A DNA stretch of 34,406 nt, from positions 1 to 34,406 of IMG/VR virus record IMGVR_UViG_3300046009_013557. One strand, given 5' to 3'. A program made the translations under genes and the position numbers. The stretch is from a virus. This document shows, in pieces, positions 8,292-16,169 of the stretch. The number at the start of each line of letters is the position of its first letter. The stretch's first letter is position 1. The notes beneath the pieces are model-generated. The model searched no databases. It had not been told where the DNA came from and saw only the letters and a program-made list of their open reading frames with translations.

Positions 8292-9104
8292 TTATCTACC
8301 TAATTTGATTTTCTCACCGCGACGCAGTGCTGCCATTTTTGCAAAAGGATCTTGCTGGCCATCTCGACAACGGTTCCACCAAGACACATCTTCGCCTTGT
8401 GTGCTTAAACATTGAGACAAACGGTCAGCATCAGCGACTCTGCGTTCATTCCAGTTGGCATGATAGAAATCTCTGGGATCATGGGGATTGCCTTCTAGCA
8501 TGGGACGATTAGCAAAGGTCTCGTCGTTGTTGTTGCCGGTAAGATCTGCACGGTCATGCACCACATCAACATCGATGTCTTGCATGATGTCCAACATATA
8601 TCCTAGATAACTGCACCAAGTGTCAGTGAGTTGATGCGGTGATAGATATCCAAACAGTTCAAACCACTGCCGAGGTACGATGGGGAATATAGCGTAGGGA
8701 TGACCGTTGTGCGTGGGCATGCGCAGTACACGGAATCGACCTGTCAGTTCACGGATCCTGGTGTCCCAGCCCTGGCTGTGCATCACGGCATCGTCACCCC
8801 AGAAAAACAGCCAATCTCCTCGCGCTGATTTGGCCAACTCATTGAGATACTCATTGAGCCTGATATAGCCCAAGCGCTCAAATCCCATGGCAGTATATCT
8901 CACGCCCAGTTCATCTAACCGTGGTGCTATATTGGCGGAAAACCAATCATAACTCGCGGAATCATCGTCGTCAAAGGCCAGCAGCATTTCAATGCTGTGA
9001 GGATCATCGGCCAGTTCTGCCAGGGTCAGCAGTGCGGTTTTTAGGCTAGTAGTACGCCCCCTAGTAGGCAGTAGCATACTGATGGCCACAGGTTTTTCTG
9101 TCAT
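8292..9104 (-). CDS. Glycosyltransferase-like protein (GT-A fold)
   Basis: A 270-residue protein. It opens with AISMLLPTRGRTTSLKTAL, the GT-A first strand and helix, then EMLLAFDDDDSASYDW and GDWLFFWGDDAVMHSQGWD, which resemble the family 2 nucleotide-binding and DxD positions. The C-terminal half contains a DADRL..C region without a recognised domain. Transfer of a sugar is probable; donor and acceptor are unknown. It is separated from the queD homologue by 38 bases and may be read from the promoter upstream of that gene. Confidence 0.72.
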   Translation of the reverse strand: MTEKPVAISMLLPTRGRTTSLKTALLTLAELADDPHSIEMLLAFDDDDSASYDWFSANIAPRLDELGVRYTAMGFERLGYIRLNEYLNELAKSARGDWLFFWGDDAVMHSQGWDTRIRELTGRFRVLRMPTHNGHPYAIFPIVPRQWFELFGYLSPHQLTDTWCSYLGYMLDIMQDIDVDVVHDRADLTGNNNDETFANRPMLEGNPHDPRDFYHANWNERRVADADRLSQCLSTQGEDVSWWNRCRDGQQDPFAKMAALRRGEKIKLGR

Positions 9105-9142
9105 ATCTTAATTATCTGCGTCGGTAATGGCCGCGCTGATTT

Positions 9143-9646
9143 CTATGACAGCAGATCCTCATTCCATTCTCTGTGCCCTTCACGGAAGGCCATGTTGCTC
9201 TGTGTTTCACGCACTTCTACACGGAAACACCACAGACGATCGGCTTCAGCAGGCCCCCACATGTCGGGGATATAGACGCCGTTGACATATTTGTACAGCA
9301 TGTCTGCTAGGCCCTCGCAGCCCAGTCTCGGCAGCACAGTGAGTTTGGCCATTTTCTTTTCTTGTAGCAAGCGGAATGTGGCCAGTTCAGGATCGTCTTC
9401 TGCAACCAAGAGTGTGTGATCAAACTGATCTTCCAAGATACCTTTGAGTTCTTTGAGACCACCATAGTCAGCGGCCCAATTACGAACATCAAGGTCGTCG
9501 GTCCCAAAGTAGAACTTCATTGAGAATGAATAGCCATGTATGAGATTGCAATGGCTGTCCGCACGCCATTGGCGATAGGCGCAGGGGAAAGAGTCGTGAT
9601 ACTCTTTGGTTGACACATACTTGTAAACTCTGGTTTCGTGGCTCAT
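9143..9646 (-). CDS. queD: 6-carboxy-tetrahydropterin synthase-like protein (QueD family), altered zinc ligands
   Basis: QueD turns dihydroneopterin triphosphate, the FolE product, into 6-carboxy-tetrahydropterin on the way to preQ0. The 167-residue product keeps the family layout: FPCAYRQWRADSHCNLIHGY with the catalytic-position Cys, DYGGLKELK, FDHTLL, then GCEGLADML and a late VEVRET. Two of the usual zinc His are changed, AAH to CAY and HGH to HGY, so it belongs to a divergent subgroup. The frame opens earlier at 9673, but ATAGGAGATC lies just upstream of the ATG at 9646, which is therefore chosen. A TTTACA-17-TAACAT promoter precedes it. Confidence 0.85.
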   Translation of the reverse strand: MSHETRVYKYVSTKEYHDSFPCAYRQWRADSHCNLIHGYSFSMKFYFGTDDLDVRNWAADYGGLKELKGILEDQFDHTLLVAEDDPELATFRLLQEKKMAKLTVLPRLGCEGLADMLYKYVNGVYIPDMWGPAEADRLWCFRVEVRETQSNMAFREGHREWNEDLLS

Positions 9647-9663
9647 GCTTGATCTCCTATCGT

Positions 9664-9692
9664 ATGTTAGCATAGGCGGCAGAGTTTGTAAA
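9664..9692 (-). promoter_or_regulatory. Sigma70-like promoter upstream of queD
   Basis: On the minus strand, TTTACA (9687-9692) and TAACAT (9664-9669) are separated by 17 bases. This lies in the 78-base gap between the HIT gene and queD, and the GGAG ribosome site follows closely. The -10 box matches the consensus at four of six positions. A separate start for the sugar block is plausible. Confidence 0.5.
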
Positions 9693-9724
9693 GCGGGAAT
9701 GACGCCAAGACCGCTGAGAAAAAA

Positions 9725-10129
9725 TTATTTATCCGTGGGATTTTTATAATCTGGTTTCTTGTAGTTGGCTTGCCCTGGAATGACTCCACGCACACCTCCA
9801 ACAGGGTCCTCAGTATCTCCAGCACGGCGAGGAATAAGATGCACATGCGGATACATCACGGTCTGTCCGGCACTGGCACCCATGTTGATACCTATGTTGT
9901 AACCATCGCAATCACCTTGCGCTTTCAAAGCTTCACCCCAGGCCACCGCCACACTCATGGCCGCACCGATATCTGACACATCGACCATCTTGGGTACAAA
10001 CAGCAGGTGTCCAGTAGTGACTGGATAACGATCTCGGTAGATGACGATATTGGGCAGTTCCTTGACCATGTCATCCCAAGGTGCTACGCCCTGCTCTTGC
10101 GCTTGTTCTAGATGTGTTTTAATTACCAT
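9725..10129 (-). CDS. HIT-family nucleotide hydrolase/transferase
   Basis: A 134-residue histidine triad protein. Typical segments are NIVIYRDRYPVTTGHLLFVPK, NIGINMGASAGQTV and the active-site motif YPHVHLIPRR, of the HxHxIPR kind common in bacterial Ap4A-hydrolase-like and GalT-related HIT proteins; the middle His is the nucleophile. It would cleave nucleotide phosphoanhydrides or phosphoramidates. Its start overlaps the end of the lipoprotein gene by 7 bases, with GGAGATC as ribosome site, so the two are co-translated. The natural substrate is unknown. Confidence 0.88.
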   Translation of the reverse strand: MVIKTHLEQAQEQGVAPWDDMVKELPNIVIYRDRYPVTTGHLLFVPKMVDVSDIGAAMSVAVAWGEALKAQGDCDGYNIGINMGASAGQTVMYPHVHLIPRRAGDTEDPVGGVRGVIPGQANYKKPDYKNPTDK

Positions 10130-12561
10130 GATGATTTGATCTCCATTTTTACAGCATACGAATCTTGTGTTGATATCATGCCAGCTGCACTGAATTTTGT
10201 TTGACGATTGATAGATGTTTGATAACCCATCCTGGCAAAGACTGCCAGAGGATTATCAAACCCTGCTCTTACATTAGTATATTGGATGTGTCCGCGATTG
10301 TCAACACCAGTGGGCAAGGTCAGGTCAACTGATCCACCCACGATCTTGGGCAAGGTTCCTGCCGCGATCTGCCAATCTCCAAACGCATAGGTCACGTCGC
10401 TCCAGACAGCAGTTATGGGATTGACACGAGTGACTAGCCCGGGATCAATTTGGGTGGTAGTATACATGGTACCACCACGCATCCTCCAATCATTCTGCCG
10501 CCAAGTCACTGTGGCCTCTGTGGTAGTTGATGATTTTACTGTGCCCCAACTTCCGGTGATATTCATCCAGGGAGAATAAGGCATGGTTGTAAATTGCCAT
10601 GTTCCCCAGAGATTTCCTCCTAGTCGATAATCTGGCATGCCAAACACAAGACTTTGATTATCTGGGCTGGCGCCATACCGGAATCCATTGCTTTGCCCGA
10701 ATTGTAGATTTGTGACCATGCTCAGTGTTCGAGAACTGTCGTCTTTTTCATCTAGTCTAGAGGACCAAGCATTGAGCATGTTTAAGCGGGTGGATGAGTA
10801 ATCCATTGCCCAAGCGCGACCAAATGCGTCCTGCACTTTTAAAGAGTTGGCTGTACTACCTAAATTCACACCGCTGATAGAACCAGACAAGGGCCGGAAT
10901 CCCGACGCAGTGGGTATGGCGATCTTTCCTGCAGGAGAAAGTGCAACAGCAGGATCTAGCAAATTCATGTTCAGATAAGTCCGAGTGCTTTGACTCATGA
11001 TATCATTTACTTGTGCTGAACTCAACCAAGGCCAGTTTGCTACTATGGCAGCCCTGGTTTGATTGTAAGTCATGCCGTTCAAGGGCGTAATGTAGATGGC
11101 ACGATGCGTGGCATGACCAGTGTTACCTGGGTCGGTTCCCACTGCGGTGGCGATGTACATGGTACCACTGGCGTCTTGTATCAACGCCACACCAGTACCG
11201 GTGAAACTTGAGTTGCTCTCCAGAGCCTTGGCGCCATCTTGGAAGGCCTGGAGAACTGTGGCATAACTGGCTTGATATTCAAACCCGTAGATGTTAGAGG
11301 CGCTGTTCCAGATCAGTACCTGAGCGCCGGAGTTGCTGGTCCAAGAGTTGCCCGGAAGCACGATATCAAGCCTACCGTCGCCGTTGATGTCCTTGAACGA
11401 GGCATTGTAACTGGCCACGGTGCTGGTATTGTATCCTTTGAGAACTGTGTCAGTGATGTCTGAGAAGTTGCCTGTTCCACCGTTCTTCAAGAACTGGACT
11501 TCGCTGAGTTCAGGCCACTGTCCGGTGCCGTACTGATTGGCACGGCTGATGATCACAGCATCGCTGACTACGCCTTGGCTGCTGGCCCGGCGTCCTGTGC
11601 CGAGTTCGATATCGGCCAGCACACGAACATCGTGACCACCAGTGAACCCTTGCCCAGCCCATCGCGGGAGTTCGAATCTTGGAGTGGGTAATGCGCTGAC
11701 ATGCGTGACATCGACCCTGCTGTTAGCGAGATCTATGGTGTAGGAATAAAGATTGTTGACGCTACCAGTGGTTGCTCGGGCGCTACCTTGATCTGTGAGG
11801 ATCACACCTTTGGTGCCCACGGCGGTAAAATCAGCCACGGCGATGCCTGCGCCTCCGGCCTGTGGGTTACCTGCCACTGAGAGCCTGGTAAATGTCCTGT
11901 TGGCGTTGCCTAGCAATACTGTAGAACTGCCACCTGCGGTACTCCAAATGTCATCTCGCCCGTCATTGTTCAAGTCGGCGATGGACGAGGCATGAGCATG
12001 CGTGGTAGCCGAAAGAACAATGTCTGTGCGTTGATTGAAACTTGAGTTTCCGCTGTTATAAAACACAGCACCTGTACTGGATAGTTCGTAACCGCCACGC
12101 AAGGCGATGTCGTCAGTATAGGGACCAGCGTACATATCTCGGTGGCCATCGCCGTCGAAGTCGCCAAATTTGACCTCTTCCTCGACACCAGTGACCCGAC
12201 GGTCTAGGCTACCAAACCATTGATTGGTTTTGTTGACTAGTTGACCTCCTTGCCAACCCCAGATAGATATATCAAGATTCTGCCAGGTAGCGGCTGTGGC
12301 ACCCGTGGGATTCTGCCGACCAACTAAGATCAGTTCATCACCACCAGTACCGTCTATATCCTGTGATACCAATGCAGTCTCAGTGGCCACTGCGCCCGAT
12401 CCGCTCAACGGTTTGACCGATTCTACACGGAGGAACGATGTAGTCGAGGGTTGGATGTAAGGATTACCACCGCCTGGCCCACCCCCACCCCCACCGCCAC
12501 ATCCGGTTAGAGCGATACTAACCGCCGTGGCGATCAATGTAGGTTGTAAAGTTTTCCGCAT
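10123..12561 (-). CDS. Large lipoprotein with FG-GAP/VCBS-like repeats
   Basis: An 812-residue exported protein. The N-terminus MRKTLQPTLIATAVSIALTG followed by Cys21 is a lipoprotein signal with an LTGC lipobox, then a run of seven glycines. Residues of about 60-420 contain several calcium-binding FG-GAP/VCBS-like units of the type DGDGHRD, DLNNDGRDD and DINGDGRLD, spaced as in beta-propellers. The last 250 residues are rich in alternating aromatic and polar residues (TWQF, VTWRQNDW, YAFGDWQI) and may form beta structure resembling outer-membrane or autotransporter-type ends. It would be lipid-anchored in the host envelope, or displayed on virions. It has its own strong promoter and is coupled to the HIT gene. 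Confidence 0.75.
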   Translation of the reverse strand: MRKTLQPTLIATAVSIALTGCGGGGGGGPGGGNPYIQPSTTSFLRVESVKPLSGSGAVATETALVSQDIDGTGGDELILVGRQNPTGATAATWQNLDISIWGWQGGQLVNKTNQWFGSLDRRVTGVEEEVKFGDFDGDGHRDMYAGPYTDDIALRGGYELSSTGAVFYNSGNSSFNQRTDIVLSATTHAHASSIADLNNDGRDDIWSTAGGSSTVLLGNANRTFTRLSVAGNPQAGGAGIAVADFTAVGTKGVILTDQGSARATTGSVNNLYSYTIDLANSRVDVTHVSALPTPRFELPRWAGQGFTGGHDVRVLADIELGTGRRASSQGVVSDAVIISRANQYGTGQWPELSEVQFLKNGGTGNFSDITDTVLKGYNTSTVASYNASFKDINGDGRLDIVLPGNSWTSNSGAQVLIWNSASNIYGFEYQASYATVLQAFQDGAKALESNSSFTGTGVALIQDASGTMYIATAVGTDPGNTGHATHRAIYITPLNGMTYNQTRAAIVANWPWLSSAQVNDIMSQSTRTYLNMNLLDPAVALSPAGKIAIPTASGFRPLSGSISGVNLGSTANSLKVQDAFGRAWAMDYSSTRLNMLNAWSSRLDEKDDSSRTLSMVTNLQFGQSNGFRYGASPDNQSLVFGMPDYRLGGNLWGTWQFTTMPYSPWMNITGSWGTVKSSTTTEATVTWRQNDWRMRGGTMYTTTQIDPGLVTRVNPITAVWSDVTYAFGDWQIAAGTLPKIVGGSVDLTLPTGVDNRGHIQYTNVRAGFDNPLAVFARMGYQTSINRQTKFSAAGMISTQDSYAVKMEIKSSW

Positions 12562-12590
12562 GATTGCTCCTAGATCTACAGTGATACGCT

Positions 12591-12619
12591 ATTGTACAAC
12601 GGAGCGAATTTCTGGTCAA
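12591..12619 (-). promoter_or_regulatory. Strong sigma70-like promoter of the lipoprotein gene
   Basis: Minus strand TTGACC (12614-12619), a 17-base spacer and TACAAT (12591-12596), each one base from consensus. The expected start of transcription is about 12584, followed by CTAGGAGCAA before the ATG at 12561. It lies between folE and the lipoprotein gene. Confidence 0.75.
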
Positions 12620-12624
12620 CCTTG

Positions 12625-12640
12625 GTAAGTGAGCACTTAC
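12625..12640. repeat. 7-bp inverted repeat at the end of folE
   Basis: GTAAGTG and CACTTAC are perfect complements separated by two bases and overlap the folE stop codon. No T-run follows in the minus direction, so it is not a classic terminator. It sits just upstream of the -35 box of the lipoprotein promoter, so an operator or an mRNA 3' hairpin are both possible. Confidence 0.5.
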
Positions 12641-13404
12641 CTGGGGGCAAAATCCTGTTGCAGTTTGATGTTGTCTGTGAACTCTTTTTTAACAGCAGGA
12701 TCTGTGCGGAATGCACCATGTAGCACCGTGGTCTGCGTCAACGAACTATGAGCCATGATGCCACGATTCTCACAACAACCATGCGTGGCCTGGATATACA
12801 CTCCGACATCTTTTGAGTCAGTGGCCCGCATGATCTCTCGTGCAATATCATTACAAAGTTCTTCTTGCAAGGTTCCTCGACGACTACACCATTGGGCGAT
12901 GCGTGTGTACTTGCTGAGACCAATGAGTTTCTGTGCCGCTAAGATACCAATATAAGCCACACCCACCACAGGTTGATGATGGTGGCTACACATACTTCGA
13001 ATCTCCGATCGCACAACCAACATTCCTTCATATCTATCAACGGAATCGTTGGGAAAGGCAGTACAGTCAGGTGCAGCATCATAGCGACCGGCCATGATCT
13101 CATTAAAATACATTTTGGCTAATCGTCGGGCCGTGCCTCGTGAATTAGGGTCTGTTTCTCTGTCGATCAACAACCGATCCAGCACTAATTCAAATGCTTC
13201 AGTGGCTTCGTTGATCAATTTATGTTTCATTTCTTCAGTGACATAATCACTAATGTTGTCGCCGGCCCAGAAGCGCTTGCCTTCACGCTTCATTTTAAAG
13301 CGTATGGCATCGGCGAGATATGCTTCTTCATATCCTTTATCACTCATGATTTGACCTGCTTTCAGCATCGCGTTTTCTCTATCTTCTGATGTAAATGTTG
13401 TCAA
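12637..13404 (-). CDS. folE: GTP cyclohydrolase I
   Basis: FolE converts GTP to 7,8-dihydroneopterin triphosphate, the first step toward both folate and 7-deazaguanines. The 255-residue product has zinc ligand motifs MCSHHHQP (C139, His 141-143) and ATHGCCENRG (C200/C201), and the active-site stretch YIGILAAQKLIGLSKYTRI. It is longer than the roughly 220-residue bacterial enzyme because of an N-terminal helical extension of about 60 residues. A good sigma70-like promoter lies upstream. Together with the QueD homologue and DpdA it suggests preQ0 synthesis for DNA modification rather than folate supply; this link is inference. Confidence 0.93.
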   Translation of the reverse strand: MTTFTSEDRENAMLKAGQIMSDKGYEEAYLADAIRFKMKREGKRFWAGDNISDYVTEEMKHKLINEATEAFELVLDRLLIDRETDPNSRGTARRLAKMYFNEIMAGRYDAAPDCTAFPNDSVDRYEGMLVVRSEIRSMCSHHHQPVVGVAYIGILAAQKLIGLSKYTRIAQWCSRRGTLQEELCNDIAREIMRATDSKDVGVYIQATHGCCENRGIMAHSSLTQTTVLHGAFRTDPAVKKEFTDNIKLQQDFAPR

Positions 13405-13448
13405 TTATATTCTCCGAGTTAGGGCGGTGGATCGCCAGTCATGAATTA

Positions 13449-13477
13449 ATTTTAGATGGTATTTAGATGTTTGTCAA
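13449..13477 (-). promoter_or_regulatory. Sigma70-like promoter of folE
   Basis: Minus strand TTGACA (13472-13477), a 17-base spacer and TAAAAT (13449-13454): a perfect -35 box and a one-mismatch -10 box. Transcription would begin near 13442, about 38 bases before the folE ATG. It overlaps the TTTAGATG repeats, which could be an operator. Confidence 0.75.
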
Positions 13478-13503
13478 GAGTTTCGGAATTTATCCATCTA
13501 AAT
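13451..13503. repeat. TTTAGATG repeats in divergent intergenic region (possible operator)
   Basis: TTTAGATG occurs at 13451-13458 and again 11 bases further at 13462-13469, and as the inverted copy CATCTAAA at 13495-13502. The pair ATTTAGATG / CATCTAAAT is a perfect 9-bp inverted repeat. The copies lie between the outward-facing folE and TctC-like genes and overlap the folE promoter, so they may bind a regulator of both. Confidence 0.5.
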
Positions 13504-13517
13504 CTTTGCTTTATAAG
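13489..13517 (+). promoter_or_regulatory. Weak promoter candidate for the plus-strand pair
   Basis: TATAAG (13512-13517) is a good -10 box, preceded at 17 bases by TTTATC (13489-13494), a poor -35. It is 28 bases before the TctC-like ATG, and AGGAGA follows. The only better -35 in the region faces the other way. Confidence 0.35.
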
Positions 13518-13544
13518 TACATACATAATTACCAGGAGAAATCT

Positions 13545-14459
13545 ATGAGATCTTTTTTTGCATCCATCATTTTAGCTATTTCAACTTCGATATCAGCATC
13601 AGAAACTATCACGATTCGTAGTCCATATGATCACAATCATGCTGGTAATTCGGCCCTGCAATCCATCATACAAGTTGCCAATCAAAATCAAAGTGAATAC
13701 AAATTTGTGTTGATATCTCATCCAGGCGGGCAAGGTACTGTGGCACTGTCTAAAGTTGAGCCTTTGAAAGACATCGCTCTGATCCACCCCAGTTTCGTGC
13801 AAAATTCAATTGCAGGAACTGTGAAAGAAAAAAATTGGGTTCCGGTTGGGGCACTAGGAGATGCTTGTTTTTTACTATTGAGCCAAAGAGGTGACAGCAA
13901 AGAAGGCATCCGTAGCCTAAAAAAATCTTCAGGTCCTTTTATGATGGGAGTGGTAGGATTGGGCAGTGCGGCACATTTAGTTGCATTGGAAATTTCATCA
14001 ACTATAGACGTGATCATTGATCCAGTGATGTTTAAAAGTGCAGGCGAAGCAATTCTTACCATGGTAGCACAAGATGAAATGACCATGGCCATGGGTACCG
14101 TTACTCAATTACGCACTCTATCATCCAAAAAAGGATCGGTGACACCACTGGCAGCATTTTGCCCTACTCGACATCCTGATTTACCAGAAGTGTCAACCAT
14201 GCAAGAACAAGGAATTAAGACACCATTGATTTTTAACATACTAGTGGCTAGTGTAGAAATGCCAAAATTTAAAAGAGATCAGATATCTCGGATCTGGGAT
14301 TCCGCATCAAAAGCCGTGGGTAAAGACACAATATTTGCCCAAAGTGGATTTATAAGTCCGCATTTCCAAAACATCAGCATAGAGGATTATTATCGCCAAC
14401 GTATATCTGACATGCATCGGGCACTTGAAAAACACAAAGGAAAAGTCATCGCCAAATGA
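13545..14459 (+). CDS. TctC/Bug-like periplasmic solute-binding protein
   Basis: A 304-residue exported protein and one of only two plus-strand genes. The N-terminus MRSFFASIILAISTSISASE is a Sec signal peptide with an ASA-type cleavage site. The body fits tripartite tricarboxylate transporter receptors: HPGGQGTVAL near residue 60, GVVGLGSAAHLVALE in the middle and a C-terminal helix pair ending in repeated basic residues. Such proteins capture carboxylates in the periplasm. No TctA/TctB membrane partners are present, so it would have to serve a host transporter or do another job. The frame opens at 13467, but the ATG at 13545 follows AGGAGA and starts the signal peptide. The stop overlaps the next start (ATGA). 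Confidence 0.75.
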   Translation: MRSFFASIILAISTSISASETITIRSPYDHNHAGNSALQSIIQVANQNQSEYKFVLISHPGGQGTVALSKVEPLKDIALIHPSFVQNSIAGTVKEKNWVPVGALGDACFLLLSQRGDSKEGIRSLKKSSGPFMMGVVGLGSAAHLVALEISSTIDVIIDPVMFKSAGEAILTMVAQDEMTMAMGTVTQLRTLSSKKGSVTPLAAFCPTRHPDLPEVSTMQEQGIKTPLIFNILVASVEMPKFKRDQISRIWDSASKAVGKDTIFAQSGFISPHFQNISIEDYYRQRISDMHRALEKHKGKVIAK

Positions 14460-15541
14460 AAAGAGCAGTGATTTGTGTATCTCGGCCATGGGAAGTAATC
14501 GATCATTATGAAAAGGATTACAGCATCATGGTTGTCAATCCATCGACCACTCCTGACAGATTACGGTACCTTTTAGATAATTCTGACTATTCTGTATTGG
14601 TATCAGACCATGGAGTTAAAACAAGGAATGGTTGCGATTACTCAGGAGAAAAGGTCTATTGGTATACATCTGGAACTACCGGCGATAGTAAATTCTTTAG
14701 TTTCAGTGCAGAGCAATTGGATATCATGAGCAAAACCATTTGTTGTGCTTATGATATCACAGCCAATGATAGATATTTTAGTGTGATGCCACTGTGGCAC
14801 GGACATGGGCAGGGTTTCTATTGGGCTATGCGTTTGATAGGCTGCGAAGCCGTGTACGGGAATATATTTGATCAAGAAAAGATTGAAAAATTACAACCAA
14901 CTTTCATTACCAGTATTCCAGACATGATGAAGGTTTTCATGACATACAATCTAGAAAATCTAAGATTCGTAAGGACTGCGAGTTCTTCACTGACCAATAA
15001 CTTGTATGATGCTATAAAAAAACGTTGGCAGTGTCCGGTGATTGAAGCGTTTGGCATGACCGAAGCACTGAGCCATTGTTTCACTAATTCCTTGCACGGA
15101 GAACAGCGGATTGGTACTGTTGGATTGCCTGATGGCATACAGGCAGAATTAAGGAATCAACATCTCTGGATCCAAGGTCCATGCACTGTGAATAGAGATT
15201 GGGTGGATACAGGTGATCTTGCAGAGCAAGACGATCAAGGTTATGTAAAAATATTAGGAAGATCTGTAGATAGAATCAATGTCAAAGGTTACAAGATTGA
15301 TCCACTTAGTATCGAAAATCAACTCTATAACCAATTTGAAGATATCAAAGAGGTTGCAGTTTTCGGCTCCGATCGACTCAAGTGTGTGTTTGTGGGCGAT
15401 GTAGATCTGCATAAGGTAAGTGCTTTTCTAGTATCTCTTGGTTCGGCCTGCAGGCCTAGATTTTTACAGCAAATAGATGAAATCCCAAAAAACACGGCCG
15501 GTAAAATAAGCAGATCTTTGTTGGAACAATATTTTTCATAA
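14456..15541 (+). CDS. Short AMP-forming acyl ligase (ANL superfamily)
   Basis: A 361-residue adenylating enzyme. Key motifs are intact: the phosphate loop YTSGTTGDSK (70-79), MPLWHGHGQG, FGMTEA (199-204), the ribose-binding DTGD (251-254), the hinge GRSVDRINVKGYK and the C-terminal catalytic Lys in NTAGKISR (K350). It would activate a carboxylic acid as acyl-AMP. The family is usually about 500 residues; here most of the N-terminal subdomain before the P-loop is missing, leaving about 70 residues, yet the frame is uninterrupted. No carrier protein or CoA partner is seen nearby. It is coupled to the TctC-like gene by ATGA, and its stop abuts the stop of the convergent acyltransferase gene. 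Confidence 0.85.
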   Translation: MKRAVICVSRPWEVIDHYEKDYSIMVVNPSTTPDRLRYLLDNSDYSVLVSDHGVKTRNGCDYSGEKVYWYTSGTTGDSKFFSFSAEQLDIMSKTICCAYDITANDRYFSVMPLWHGHGQGFYWAMRLIGCEAVYGNIFDQEKIEKLQPTFITSIPDMMKVFMTYNLENLRFVRTASSSLTNNLYDAIKKRWQCPVIEAFGMTEALSHCFTNSLHGEQRIGTVGLPDGIQAELRNQHLWIQGPCTVNRDWVDTGDLAEQDDQGYVKILGRSVDRINVKGYKIDPLSIENQLYNQFEDIKEVAVFGSDRLKCVFVGDVDLHKVSAFLVSLGSACRPRFLQQIDEIPKNTAGKISRSLLEQYFS

Positions 15542-16165
15542 AGCCAGTTCTAAACTTGTACGATCATCCACTAGTTTCCGTCCTGCCCAGGTACCACTGC
15601 TGGCTACAGATTCAGTCAATCTACCATTGGCATAAAAATTACACCATGCCGGAGTCAATATCTTGGTCTCTGGATATCCAAAAAACTGGTTATTAATGCC
15701 TACGAAATTTCCATGGCCTATGGAGCAGAAAGAAAAATAACCGTAAGGAGCTATATGGCATAGATCGCCAATAATGACTTCGTGGCTGATCATTACAAAA
15801 TTTGTGATACAGGAAAAATCACCCACCTTTGCATCATCATACAGAACATTTTTATGATTAATCAGGGTACTGCGTCCAATGGTTACATTGTGACCTAGCA
15901 CTGAATCCGCACTTACCACGCTGAATAAATCAGCAGGTACATCCTTGAAAAAATTTTTTACTTTCAATCTGAACGATACATTGCTCATAACACACATAAA
16001 TTGATGATCTTGGAGCCATGTCTGGCTTTGTTGTTCTAACTCTTCGATGCTAACAAGTTGGGAGGATCGAGAAGGAGAAAAATATCTATTCAAACAACGA
16101 TTATGGTAACTGTGACCTACAAAGACCAATGGTTTATCGTGGTCATATAAAATTTTATAATTCAT
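15536..16165 (-). CDS. Left-handed beta-helix acyltransferase (NeuD-like)
   Basis: A 209-residue protein with an N-terminal YKILYDHDKPLVFVGHSYHN strand-like segment and a C-terminal hexapeptide-repeat coil: SVLGHNVTIGRSTLINHKNV, VGDFSCITNFVMISHEVIIG, LCHIAPYGYF and IGHGNFVGINNQFFG. This architecture matches NeuD/PglD-type acetyltransferases, which acylate amino sugars. The frame extends to 16267, but the ATG at 16165 lies just after the upstream stop (16170) and begins the domain, so it is preferred. It could use the acyl group activated by the convergent ANL enzyme, but that is inference. It ends tail to tail with that gene, with a 6-base overlap. Confidence 0.8.
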   Translation of the reverse strand: MNYKILYDHDKPLVFVGHSYHNRCLNRYFSPSRSSQLVSIEELEQQSQTWLQDHQFMCVMSNVSFRLKVKNFFKDVPADLFSVVSADSVLGHNVTIGRSTLINHKNVLYDDAKVGDFSCITNFVMISHEVIIGDLCHIAPYGYFSFCSIGHGNFVGINNQFFGYPETKILTPAWCNFYANGRLTESVASSGTWAGRKLVDDRTSLELAL

Positions 16166-16169
16166 ATGT

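Noticed and set aside
12625-12640. Inverted repeat as a rho-independent terminator for folE
   Set aside because: No T-run follows the hairpin in the direction of transcription.
15536-15541. Terminator between the convergent ligase and acyltransferase genes
   Set aside because: The stop codons overlap and there is no hairpin or T-run.
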